A stretch of DNA of 64,000 bases from Pararhodobacter zhoushanensis (GTDB lineage: Bacteria > Pseudomonadota > Alphaproteobacteria > Rhodobacterales > Rhodobacteraceae). Below, piece by piece: positions 20,159-28,656 of the stretch (its first letter is position 1; every line of letters starts with the position of its first letter). Under the pieces are notes generated by a model. The model was not told the DNA's origin. It made no database searches and saw only the letters and a list, made by a program, of their open reading frames with translations. The stretch covers positions 3,103,501 to 3,167,500 of the forward strand of contig NZ_JAPDFL010000001.1 of NCBI RefSeq assembly GCF_025949695.1, read 5' to 3'. Both the position numbers and the translations under genes were made by a program.

Positions 20159-20184
20159 CGCGCAGCGCACCCAACACCACTCCA

Positions 20185-20210
20185 GACGCCCGCCCCCTCC
20201 GGCGGGCGTC
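20185..20210 (+). terminator. hairpin terminator after aspC
   Basis: GACGCCCGCC (20185-20194) pairs with GGCGGGCGTC (20201-20210), followed by TTGCGTTT. A reasonable rho-independent terminator. Confidence 0.65.
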
Positions 20211-20226
20211 TTGCGTTTCGCCCTCC

Positions 20227-20372
20227 TTCATCTTGCCCTAAATACGCACTTTTTCTTTCACCCTGTCCCAAAGACTCACACCCACCACCCTCACCCGGCA
20301 CAGCCTCACCCCTGAGGCACCGCGCGGGGGAACCCCGCGCCGGCGCGAGGGGGCTCGATGCCCCCGAGCGCC
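20227..20372 (+). repeat. intergenic repeat, copy B, with two GC hairpins
   Basis: It begins TTCATCTTGCCCTAAATACGC and ends in two perfect or near-perfect GC hairpins. The first is GCGCGGGG/CCCCGCGC at 20322-20329 and 20333-20340; the second is GGCGC-GGGGGC/GCCCCC-GCGCC at 20342-20372. Same family as copies A, C and D. Confidence 0.6.
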
Positions 20373-20435
20373 GGCCCCCGCTGGACAAGCCCACCCCTGC
20401 ACCCTAGCCTGACAGCGCATCACCGGGAGGGCTCG

Positions 20436-21580
20436 ATGCCGACAGAGGTTCTGCACGTTGCCGAATGCCCGGCGGACGACCCGCGCGCGGCACAAACCCT
20501 CGTGCGCGCCCTGCACCCCACCGGCTTTGCGCTGGTCGTGGTCTTCGTCTCCCCCTCGCCCCCGACCCCGCTGCGCTGATCCGCGATCTCTCGCAACGCC
20601 TCGCCCCCGCGCCGGTGATCGGCTGCACGACAGCCGGTGAGATCGGCGCGCAGGGCTATGCCGAGGGGCTGATCGTTGCCATCGGCTTTCCGGCGCAACA
20701 TTTCGCCGCCGAAACGCTCCTGATCCCCGACCTTGCCCGCCTTGATGCCCAAGCCGCCATCGGCGACCTGATCCGCCTGCGCGGTGCTCTGGCGCAGGCC
20801 AACCCGGACCGCGAACATGAATTCGCCTTCCTGCTGGTCGACGGTCTGTCGGCAAAAGAGGACGAACTGGCCTCGGCCCTCGCCCCCGGCCTCGGGGCCA
20901 CCCAGCTTTTCGGTGGCTCGGCGGCGGACGGGGTTCGGTTTCTTGAGACCTTCGTCTTCCACAACGGCACTGCCCTGCGCAACGCCGCCGTGGTCACCGC
21001 CCTGCGCACCGATTGCCCGGTCCGCGTCTTCCGCTTCGACCATTTCCAGCCCAGCGACACGCGCATGGTGGTCACCAGCGCCGATCCCTCGCGCCGCCGC
21101 GTGCAAAGCATCAACGCCGCCCCCGCCGCGCAGGAATACGCGCGCCTTCTGGGCAAAGACCCGCACCAGCTGACCCCTTTCACCTTCGCCGCCCATCCCG
21201 TCGTGGTGCGTGTCGGCGGGCGGCATCACGTGCGCTCGATCCGGCAGATGGACGAGAACGGCGATCTGATCTTTTTCTCGGCGATCGACGAGGGGCTGGT
21301 GCTGACGCTGGCCGAGCCGATGGATATGGTTGACCACCTGTCGCGCTCGCTGGGCAGCCTGACCACTCATGCCGCACCCCGCGCGATCCTCGGCTGCGAC
21401 TGCATCCTGCGGCGGATCGAGGCACAGGAGAAACAGCTGTCCGGCCAGATCTCGACCCTGCTCCGCCTGCATAACGTCACAGGCTTTTCGACCTATGGCG
21501 AACAGCTCAACGCCATGCATGTGAACCAGACGCTCACCGGCGTCGCCCTCTATGCCCCGCCTGCCAAAGCCCGACCATGA
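20436..21580 (+). pseudogene. FIST-domain sensor protein (NosP-like), one frameshift
   Basis: The ATG at 20436 has a GGGAGGG site and encodes TEVLHVAECPADDPRAA before the frame is lost. The second frame continues with APAPVIGCTTAGEIG (FIST_N hallmark) and runs through the FIST_C domain, including CDCILRRIEAQEKQ, to TGA at 21578-21580. Adding one C to the C5 run 20551-20555 restores a product of about 381 aa. FIST proteins bind small ligands. Those next to histidine kinases include NosP, a heme-based nitric oxide sensor. The stop overlaps the ATG of the histidine kinase gene, supporting a sensor-kinase pair. The break may be an assembly error. Confidence 0.75.
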
Positions 21581-23796
21581 GCCCCACCCGCACGGCCCAG
21601 ACCCTGCTCAACCCCGCCGACCCGGTCGAGCGCCAGAACGAAAAGCTCCTACGCATCGTCGAGGTGCTGATGCGCCGCGTCGAGCAAGGCACCGACCTGT
21701 CCGGCGCCGCCTATGCCCAGTTCGAGCGCGCCGCGATGCTGGAAGATCAGGTCCGCGCCCGCACCCGTGAGCTGGAAGCGGCCCTCGATCTGCTCAACGA
21801 GTCGAACGCCCGCCTCGCCTTGGCCAGCCGCGAGGCCGAGGCAACCCGGCGCAACCTCTCGGACGCCATCGAGACCGTGCAGGAAGGCTTCGGCCTCTTC
21901 GGTCCCGATGACATCCTCGTCATGAGCAATTCGCGCTTTGGCCTGCAGTTGCAGGACATCCGGCCCGGTCTGGTCCCCGGTCTCAGCTTTGCCGGGTATG
22001 TGGATCTGGTCAGCAGCTCGGGCCAGCTGTCGCTGCCCGAGGGCGTCAGCCAGCAGGACTGGGCGCTTCACCGCCTGCAACGCCACCGCGAGAACAGCAC
22101 CGTGTTCATCGTCGCGCTCAAGGGCGACCGCTGGTTGCAGGTGTCCGAGCATCGCACCGGCGACGGCGGCACGGTGATCCTGCAGACCGACGTCACCGAC
22201 ATCATCCGCGCCGAGCGCAAAGCGCGCGGCCAGTTGCTCGACGATCAGGCCCGCGTCATCCGCGCCACGCTGGACCATATCACCCAAGGCGTGTGCATCT
22301 TTGATCCCGAAGCCCGGCTGATCGGCTGGAACGCCCGCGCCGCCGAACTGCTCGCCGTCAGCCGCACCCGGTTCCGCCCCGGTCTGGCCTTTGACGACCT
22401 GGTCGAGCGCCTCAACGAACGCCTGCGCCCCGGCGAAGAAACCCGCATCATCGGTCTGCGCGACTGGGTTGCCAGCCCCTCGCCCCGCGCCGCTCTGCGG
22501 TTCGAGGTCACGCGCAGCGGCGATGTGGTGCTGGATGCCTTCGCGCAGGAAATGCCCGACCGGGGTTTCGTGATCTCCTTCACCGACATCACCACCGAAC
22601 GCCGCGCCATCGCCGCCCTGAGCCGCGCCAACGAGACGCTGGAGGTCCGCGTCGCCGCGCGCACACTCGAGCTGCGGGACGCGCTGGCGCAGGCCGAACG
22701 CGCCAACGCCGCCCGCTCGCGCTTTGTCGCCGCTGCCAGCCATGACCTGTTGCAACCGCTGTCCGCCGCCAAGTTATTTCTGGCGTCGATGGAGGATGAA
22801 TCCCTCAACCCCCGCGCCATGGACGCGCTGTGCAAAACCCGCTCGGCGTTGCAATCGGTCGAGACCCTGCTCGACGCCCTCCTCGACATCTCGCGCCTCG
22901 AAAGTGGCCGCCTCAGCGTGTCGCCACAGCCGGTGATGCTCGCCACGCTGCTGGCCCGTCTGGCAGAAGAATTCGGCCCCATCGCCCAGGAACGCGGCCT
23001 GTCCCTGCGGCTGCGGCCGACCGATACGGTGGTGATCTCGGACCCCACGTGGCTGCGCCGTATCCTGCAGAACCTGATCGGCAACGCCCTGCGCTACACC
23101 GCGCGCGGCGGCGTGCTGGTCGGCGTGCGGCAGGGCGCGGCGGGCTTGCGGGTCGAGATTACCGATACCGGCCCGGGGATCCCGGAATCCGAGCGCGAGG
23201 CGATCTTCCGCGAGTTTCACCGCCTCAACGCCCGCGCGTCGGCATCCGAGGGCATGGGCCTCGGCCTCGCCATTGTCGAACGCGCCGCCGCCCTGCTCGG
23301 CCATGCCGTCACGCTGGATTCCCATGTCGGCCAGGGCTCGCGCTTCGTGCTCCACCTTGGCCCCACCGCCGACAGCGCCCCGCCCGGCCCCGTCGCCGAC
23401 CGCGCCCCCCGCCCCGATCTGCCGCAGGATCTGATCGGCCTTCTCGTCGCCGAAGACGCCGACATGCGGCGCGCGCTGGCGCATCTGCTCGAAGGCTGGG
23501 GCGTCAATGTCTTTGATGTCCCCGACGCGGCCGAGGCGCTCTCGCTGCTCGATGAAACCGGCCTCGCCCCCGATTTCGTGCTGATCGACACCCGCCCCGG
23601 GGCCGAGGACGCGGGGCTCGCCCTCATCCGCGACCTCACCACCCGCTACGGCCCGCTGCACGCAAGGATGCTCGCCACGTCACGCGCCGAACCCCTGCGC
23701 CTGCGCGCCATCCGCGCGGGCGCGCCCCTGCTCTACAAACCCGTCGATACCGGCCTTCTGCAACGCTTCATTGCCGGGGCGCGCCGGTCCGGCTGA
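21577..23796 (+). CDS. PAS-containing hybrid histidine kinase paired with the FIST protein
   Basis: A 739-aa cytoplasmic kinase with no membrane helix. It has an N-terminal coiled coil (20-100), a PAS-like domain (about 95-215), a second PAS domain (about 225-350) and a coiled coil ending SRANETLEVRVAARTLEL. The HisKA domain has H-box SHDLLQPLSAAKLFL (about 386), followed by an HATPase with N-box LIGNALRYT and G-boxes DTGPGIP and GMGLGLAI. The C-terminal receiver has the Asp in FVLIDTRPG and the Lys in LLYKPVD. The H-box SHDLLQPL is characteristic of NahK-type kinases. Gene overlap with the FIST gene suggests the FIST protein modulates kinase activity, possibly through NO or another ligand. 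The output partner is not nearby. Confidence 0.88.
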   Translation: MSPTRTAQTLLNPADPVERQNEKLLRIVEVLMRRVEQGTDLSGAAYAQFERAAMLEDQVRARTRELEAALDLLNESNARLALASREAEATRRNLSDAIETVQEGFGLFGPDDILVMSNSRFGLQLQDIRPGLVPGLSFAGYVDLVSSSGQLSLPEGVSQQDWALHRLQRHRENSTVFIVALKGDRWLQVSEHRTGDGGTVILQTDVTDIIRAERKARGQLLDDQARVIRATLDHITQGVCIFDPEARLIGWNARAAELLAVSRTRFRPGLAFDDLVERLNERLRPGEETRIIGLRDWVASPSPRAALRFEVTRSGDVVLDAFAQEMPDRGFVISFTDITTERRAIAALSRANETLEVRVAARTLELRDALAQAERANAARSRFVAAASHDLLQPLSAAKLFLASMEDESLNPRAMDALCKTRSALQSVETLLDALLDISRLESGRLSVSPQPVMLATLLARLAEEFGPIAQERGLSLRLRPTDTVVISDPTWLRRILQNLIGNALRYTARGGVLVGVRQGAAGLRVEITDTGPGIPESEREAIFREFHRLNARASASEGMGLGLAIVERAAALLGHAVTLDSHVGQGSRFVLHLGPTADSAPPGPVADRAPRPDLPQDLIGLLVAEDADMRRALAHLLEGWGVNVFDVPDAAEALSLLDETGLAPDFVLIDTRPGAEDAGLALIRDLTTRYGPLHARMLATSRAEPLRLRAIRAGAPLLYKPVDTGLLQRFIAGARRSG

Positions 23797-23889
23797 CCCT
23801 GTGCTTTGGTCGCACCCGCCCCTCACAGCGCTTGACCTTGGCCCCACGCCCACCCAGCATGCCCCCGGATCAGCCTGAGAGGAACCGGC

Positions 23890-24819
23890 GTGAGCCAGAC
23901 CACGATTGCCAGCATCGACGATGTGCAAACCCTGCTCGCCTCGCAGAACTACGTCTGCGGCCGCCCGCTGGCGACGGTGGGGTTTCTGGCGCTCAAGCTG
24001 GGCCGTCCGCTGTTTCTCGAGGGCGAGGCGGGCACCGGCAAGACCGAGATCGCCAAGGCCATCGCCACCGGGCTGGGCCGCCGCCTGATCCGGCTGCAAT
24101 GCTATGAAGGCCTCGATGCCTCCTCGGCGGTCTATGAATGGAACTTCGCGGCGCAGATGGTCGCCATCCGCACCGCCGAAGCCCACCCAGCCACGTCGGG
24201 CACCGCCACCGACCGCGCCGCGCTCAAGGATGAGTTGTTCGGCCCCGACTACCTGATCGAGCGCCCGCTCCTGCAAGCCATGCGCCCGCAACCCGGCGGC
24301 GCGCCGGTGCTGCTGATCGACGAGATCGACCGTACCGATGAACCTTTCGAGGCCTTCCTGCTCGAAGCCCTCAGCGATTTTCAGGTCACCATCCCCGAAC
24401 TCGGCACCATCACCGCGCCCGAGCCGCCCATTGTCATCCTCACCTCGAACCGCACGCGCGAGGTTCACGATGCCCTCAAACGCCGCTGCCTCTATCACTG
24501 GGTCGACTATCCCGATTTCGCCCGCGAGATCGCGATCCTGCGCGCCCGCGTGCCGCAAGCCGCCGACAGCCTCAGCCGCGAAATCGTCGCCTTTGTCCAG
24601 CGCCTGCGCGGAGAGGATCTGTTCAAGAAACCCGGCGTGGCCGAGACCATCGACTGGGCCAAATGCCTGCTTGCGCTCGACGTGATCAGCCTCAGCCCCG
24701 AGGTCATCGCCGACACACTCGGCGCGATCCTCAAATACCAGGACGACATCGCCCGCATTCAGGGCTCCGAGGCGAAGAAAATCCTCGACGAGGCGCGCAA
24801 ATCGCTCGCCCCGGCATGA
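23890..24819 (+). CDS. MoxR-family AAA+ ATPase (CoxD-like)
   Basis: A 309-aa AAA+ ATPase. Walker A GEAGTGKTE lies near residues 43-51, Walker B is VLLIDEIDRTD, sensor 1 is ILTSNRTREVHDALKRRCLYHW, and the C-terminal lid follows. CoxD proteins work with VWA partners to mature metal centres, notably in molybdenum hydroxylases such as CO dehydrogenase. The GTG start follows AGAGGAA. The CoxE-like gene follows after a repeat element, and XdhC and molybdopterin genes lie 4 kb downstream. Confidence 0.9.
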   Translation: MSQTTIASIDDVQTLLASQNYVCGRPLATVGFLALKLGRPLFLEGEAGTGKTEIAKAIATGLGRRLIRLQCYEGLDASSAVYEWNFAAQMVAIRTAEAHPATSGTATDRAALKDELFGPDYLIERPLLQAMRPQPGGAPVLLIDEIDRTDEPFEAFLLEALSDFQVTIPELGTITAPEPPIVILTSNRTREVHDALKRRCLYHWVDYPDFAREIAILRARVPQAADSLSREIVAFVQRLRGEDLFKKPGVAETIDWAKCLLALDVISLSPEVIADTLGAILKYQDDIARIQGSEAKKILDEARKSLAPA

Positions 24820-24837
24820 CCCGCGCCCGACGCGCCC

Positions 24838-24889
24838 TTTCATCTTGCCCCAAATACGCGACGGGGGTCCGGGGGTGTCAAACCCCCGG
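24838..24889 (+). repeat. intergenic repeat, copy C
   Basis: TTTCATCTTGCCCCAAATACGC is followed by CCGGGGGT/ACCCCCGG (24869-24876, 24882-24889). Same family as copies A, B and D. It sits between the MoxR and CoxE-like genes and could attenuate transcription between them. Confidence 0.6.
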
Positions 24890-24916
24890 CGCGCGCCACG
24901 GGCGGGCCGCCCGGTA

Positions 24917-26170
24917 ATGCAGTACCCCGACCTCCCCCTGCCCGAAAACCCCAAGCTGGTCGAAAACCTCACCCATTTCGCCCGCGCCCTGCGCAAGGCC
25001 GGGTTGCCGGTGGGACCGGGCCGGGTGATGACCGCGATCGAGGCGGTCGAGGTCGCCGGGTTTACCGCCAAGTCTGATTTCTACTGGACCCTGCACGCCG
25101 TCTTCGTCTCCCGGCCCGAGGAACGGCAGGTTTTCAACCAGATCTTCCGCCTCTTCTGGCGCGACCCGCGCTATATGGAGCACATGATGGCGCTCTTGCT
25201 GCCCACGGTGCAGGGCGCGCAGGATGACACGCCCGCCGCGCCGGGGACCAAACGCGCGGCGCAGGCGCTGCTGGACGGGGTGATCGAGCCGCCACCCCCG
25301 CCCCCCGAGGACGCGGAAACCACCGAGATCGAGATCGACTCGACGCAGACCGCCTCGACCGAGGAACGCCTGCGCCGGCTCGATTTCGAGCAGATGTCAG
25401 CCGAGGAAGTCGCACAGGCCAAGCGGATGCTGGCCCGCCTCTCGCTGCCGGTCAAACCGCTGAAAACCCGCCGTCTGGGCGCGGATCCCACCGGCCTGCG
25501 CGCCGACTGGCGGCGCACCCTGCGCGCCTCGATCCGCACGGGTGGCGAGATCAACACCATCGTCCGGCGCAGCCCCGGCACGCGTTGGCCCGCCCTGGTG
25601 GTGCTGTGCGATATCTCCGGCTCGATGTCGGATTATTCCCGCATGGTCCTGCATTTCGTCCATGCCGTCGCCAACCGTCAGGGTCAGGGCTGGGCCCGCG
25701 TCCACGCCTTCACCTTCGGCACCCGCCTGACCAACATCACCCGCCACCTGCGGGCCAAGGATGCCGACGCCGCGCTCAATGCGGCGGGTCACGAGGCGCA
25801 GGACTGGCAGGGCGGCACGCGGATCGGCGCCTGCCTGCACGACTTCAACCGCGACTGGTCGCGCCGGGTGCTGGGTCAGGGCGCGGTGGTGCTTTTGATC
25901 ACCGACGGGCTGGAACGCGACGACCCCGCGCTGCTGGCGCATGAGATGGAGCGCCTGCACCTGTCGGCCAAGCGGTTGATCTGGCTCAACCCGCTCTTGC
26001 GTTGGGACGGGTTCGCACCGCGCGCGCAGGGTATCCGCGCGATGCTGCCCCATGTCGACACCTTCCGCGCCAGTCACTCGGTCGCGTCGTTGCAGGCGCT
26101 GGCGCAGGCGCTGTCCGACCCGCGCGACCACGGCGAAAAGGCGCGGCTGATGGCCCTGTTGACCCGCTAG
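24917..26170 (+). CDS. VWA domain-containing CoxE protein
   Basis: A 417-aa protein. The N-terminal helical domain (FARALRKAGLPVGPGRVMTAIEAVE) is the CoxE/YehP-type start, followed by an acidic Pro-rich linker (about 122-145). The C-terminal VWA domain has a complete MIDAS DISGSMSDYS near residue 235, a Thr in LLITDGLER, and the ending RLIWLNPLLRWDG. It acts with the upstream MoxR ATPase, probably in metal-centre insertion into a molybdenum hydroxylase. The start is ATG at 24917; no strong ribosome site is seen. Confidence 0.88.
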   Translation: MQYPDLPLPENPKLVENLTHFARALRKAGLPVGPGRVMTAIEAVEVAGFTAKSDFYWTLHAVFVSRPEERQVFNQIFRLFWRDPRYMEHMMALLLPTVQGAQDDTPAAPGTKRAAQALLDGVIEPPPPPPEDAETTEIEIDSTQTASTEERLRRLDFEQMSAEEVAQAKRMLARLSLPVKPLKTRRLGADPTGLRADWRRTLRASIRTGGEINTIVRRSPGTRWPALVVLCDISGSMSDYSRMVLHFVHAVANRQGQGWARVHAFTFGTRLTNITRHLRAKDADAALNAAGHEAQDWQGGTRIGACLHDFNRDWSRRVLGQGAVVLLITDGLERDDPALLAHEMERLHLSAKRLIWLNPLLRWDGFAPRAQGIRAMLPHVDTFRASHSVASLQALAQALSDPRDHGEKARLMALLTR

Positions 26171-26594
26171 GTTTTCGCGCAGTGCCTAAATTGCACGCAG
26201 CAGACCGGCACTCTTCAGAGAAATTTCAGACGTTGCGCTAAAGATGTGACGGATTGACACATATTCGTGCGCAGATCTTGGACTTCGCCGGCTAAGCGCA
26301 TAGGTGAGCGTCAGAGCCGGGATCCTCCCTCCCTGGCTCTCCCCGGGCCCTCCCCCGGGTGGTAGAGTGGCCGCCGCGCGTCCTCCCCGTCGCGGCGGCC
26401 CCAAACCCCCAAACACCCGTTTTTCCGCCATTGTGTGGCGCGGTCACGTTAAGATGACCTTGCGCTAAATCTTAGGTATTTCAGTCTGTTAGGCTCCGCC
26501 CGGCCCCCTCGTTGGCGGCGCGACTGACGAAACTGCGGAACGTTTCCGACGCAGCGGCCGTTTCCTTTCCAACACAGGATGAGTCGGAGTCCCC
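26171..26594 (+). other. intergenic region upstream of ompA-like gene
   Basis: This 424-bp gap holds the triple-hairpin RNA candidate (26313-26424). The decamer TTGCGCTAAA occurs twice, at about 26233 and 26462, flanking the hairpins. TTGACA at 26254-26259 is a -35-like element without a convincing -10. No coding signal was found. Confidence 0.5.
26313..26424 (+). ncRNA. predicted sRNA with three hairpins exposing CCTCC loops
   Basis: Three consecutive hairpins. AGAGCC/GGCTCT (26313-26318, 26335-26340) has CCTCCCTCCC in the loop. CCCGGG/CCCGGG (26342-26347, 26354-26359) has loop CCCTCC. GGCCGCCGCG/CGCGGCGGCC (26369-26378, 26391-26400) has a loop with CCTCCCC. A T5 run is at 26420-26424. Loops that mimic the anti-Shine-Dalgarno sequence are the hallmark of the CcsR/cuckoo sRNAs of Rhodobacter and alpha-r14-type sRNAs of Rhizobiales. 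Ends and promoter are not defined; it could also be the leader of the OmpA mRNA. Confidence 0.5.
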
Positions 26595-28436
26595 ATGAAA
26601 CGCAGTCTGTCCACCACCACCGCCCTCGTCACCAGCTTCGCGCTGGCTGTCCCCATCACCTTTCCGCTGAGCGCGCAGGAAGTCTCTGGCAGTGCCGAGG
26701 CCTCCGGCTTTGTGTGTGATGACTCGTTGAGCGCCGAGCAGTGCGCCGCGGCTGAAGCCGACGCGCAGGCGCAGGCTCAAGGCGGTCAGGAAGAGGGTGT
26801 GCTGGAATCGATCGGTGACGCGGCCAATGGCGCGCTCGAAAGCGCCAGCGACGCCCTCGGCGGGCTGTTGGGCGGCGCTGAAGAAACCGCCGATGACGCG
26901 GTGGATGCGACCGGCGAGGCTGTCGGAAACGCTGCAGAGACCACGGGCGACGCCGTCGATTCCGCGGCTGAAGTCACGCAAGACGCCGCTGAAGCGACTG
27001 GCGACGCGGTTGACGAGGCGGCCACAGCCACCGGCGACGCGGTTGAGCCCGCGGTCGACGCGACCGAAAACGCTGCCGAGGGCGCGGTCACCACCGCCGA
27101 AGATCTGGCGCAGCAGCTTGAGAACCAGTCGGAAACCGACGGCGCTGAGGCTGACGTAGAGGCCGATGTCGCGGTCCAGCCCGAGGCGCAGCCCGAGACC
27201 GCCCCCGCCAGCGGCGATGACACCGTTGTCTCGGCCGAAGGCGATGAAGCTCCGGCCACCACCCCCGCTGAAACGCAAGAGCAAGCCCAGACCGAAGCGC
27301 CCCCGGCCGCCGACCCTGCCGCTGAAGCCCAAGGCGATCTGATCGTTGACGGCCCGTCCGAGGCGGCGATGGAAGCCGCGACAGGCCAGGCCGAAGAAAG
27401 CATGGCCACGTCGGGCGACGCTACCGTGGCGGATGAGGTGACCGAAACCGTTACCGAAGAAAACGCCCGCAGCTCGGATCAGGATTTCGCCCCGGCGCAA
27501 TCCAACGCCCAGGCCGATGCGCAGGCGAATGCTGAAGACGACAACGACACCCGCTTCCTGCAAGGCGCGCTGCTGGGCGCTGCCGGGGCGCTGGTGGTCG
27601 GTGCGTTGCTCAACGGCAACCGTGAGGTGGTCAGCACCGCCCCCGACCGCGTTGTCGTGCGTGACCAGAACGGCAACCTGCAAGTGCTGCGCGACGATGA
27701 CGCGATCCTGCGCCAGCCCGGTGCCGAAGTCGTCACGCGCAATTACACGGACGGCTCGGCCCAGACCGTCGTCACCCAGCGTGACGGCAGCCAGATCATC
27801 ACCGTCCGCAGCGCCGAAGGCCGCGTGATCAAGCGGGTCGTGGTGGCGACCAACGGCACCGAAACGGTGCTGTTCGACGACACCGTGCAATATGACCCGG
27901 TTGACGTAAGCGCCCTGCCCGAGCCGGTCCGCAACACCGCCCCGCAGGTTGACCCCAACAACGAGGAGGCCCTGCGCGCCGCGCTGATGCAGCAAAGCGC
28001 CGTGGGTCGTCGCTTCTCGCTGAATCAGGTGCGCCAGATCGACCGCGTGCGCTATCTGGCCGCGTCGGTGCAGGTGGAGAACATCACCTTCGCCACCGGC
28101 TCGGCTGCCATCTCGCCGACCGAAGCGCAGGATCTGCTGGCCCTGGGTGAGCTGATGACCGGCCTCATTCAGGACAATCCCAACGAGGTCTTCCTGATCG
28201 AGGGTCACACCGACGCCATCGGCAGCGCCGTGTCCAACCTGACGCTCAGCGACCGCCGCGCGGAATCGGTTGCCCGGGCGCTGACGGAATACTTCGGCGT
28301 CTCGCCTGCCAACATGGTGCTGCAAGGCTATGGCGAAAGCGATCTGCGGGTCACCACGCAAGAGGCCGAGCGCGCCAACCGTCGCGTCGTCGTGCGCCGC
28401 ATCACGCCGCTGCTGCAGGTCACGCAGGCCAACTGA
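26595..28436 (+). CDS. OmpA-family outer-membrane/peptidoglycan-associated protein
   Basis: 613 aa. The signal peptide is cleaved near LSA-QE (residue 27). Residues about 70-180 are an Ala/Asp/Glu/Thr-rich run of imperfect 11-residue units (ATGDAVD, AAE, TTGDAV) that should form amphipathic helices like LEA-type repeats. Residues 180-310 are an acidic Ala/Pro linker. A glycine-zipper helix LLGAAGALVVGALLNG follows near 325. Residues about 490-605 are the OmpA-like peptidoglycan-binding domain (ITFATGSAAISP, EGHTDAIGS, NLTLSDRRAESV, GYGESDLR, ANRRVVVRR). It likely anchors the outer membrane to the wall. A terminator follows. Confidence 0.88.
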   Translation: MKRSLSTTTALVTSFALAVPITFPLSAQEVSGSAEASGFVCDDSLSAEQCAAAEADAQAQAQGGQEEGVLESIGDAANGALESASDALGGLLGGAEETADDAVDATGEAVGNAAETTGDAVDSAAEVTQDAAEATGDAVDEAATATGDAVEPAVDATENAAEGAVTTAEDLAQQLENQSETDGAEADVEADVAVQPEAQPETAPASGDDTVVSAEGDEAPATTPAETQEQAQTEAPPAADPAAEAQGDLIVDGPSEAAMEAATGQAEESMATSGDATVADEVTETVTEENARSSDQDFAPAQSNAQADAQANAEDDNDTRFLQGALLGAAGALVVGALLNGNREVVSTAPDRVVVRDQNGNLQVLRDDDAILRQPGAEVVTRNYTDGSAQTVVTQRDGSQIITVRSAEGRVIKRVVVATNGTETVLFDDTVQYDPVDVSALPEPVRNTAPQVDPNNEEALRAALMQQSAVGRRFSLNQVRQIDRVRYLAASVQVENITFATGSAAISPTEAQDLLALGELMTGLIQDNPNEVFLIEGHTDAIGSAVSNLTLSDRRAESVARALTEYFGVSPANMVLQGYGESDLRVTTQEAERANRRVVVRRITPLLQVTQAN

Positions 28437-28453
28437 GCCGCCTGAAACATCCG

Positions 28454-28484
28454 CCCCGGCACCCCAGCGGTGCCGGGGCTTTTT
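28454..28484 (+). terminator. rho-independent terminator of ompA-like gene
   Basis: CCCCGGCACC (28454-28463), loop CCAGC, GGTGCCGGGG (28469-28478), then CTTTTT. Confidence 0.9.
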
Positions 28485-28557
28485 GCTGCGCTGCGGGGAT
28501 GTCCCATCAGGGGACAGCATCGTGGATCGTTTGTTTTCAGCGCCTTGATCGCCGCTG

Positions 28558-28572
28558 TTAACCCATTCTTAA
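28558..28572 (+). promoter_or_regulatory. CtrA-type binding site (TTAA-N7-TTAA)
   Basis: TTAACCCATTCTTAA followed by CC is a full TTAA-N7-TTAA match, 84 bp upstream of the XdhC-family start. A partner regulator is inferred only from the motif. Confidence 0.5.
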
Positions 28573-28656
28573 CCCCGCCTGCCGTGCTGCGCCCGCCGAA
28601 CGTCGCACTGGCATTCTGCTGCGCGTGGCCTCATATTACCGGCGGGAGGACCCGCC

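Noticed and set aside
26481..28520. 679-codon open frame on the minus strand opposite the ompA-like gene
   Set aside because: It mirrors an Ala/Asp-rich coding strand of very high GC3, gives a low-complexity Gly/Arg/Val product, and has no ribosome site; it is a shadow frame.
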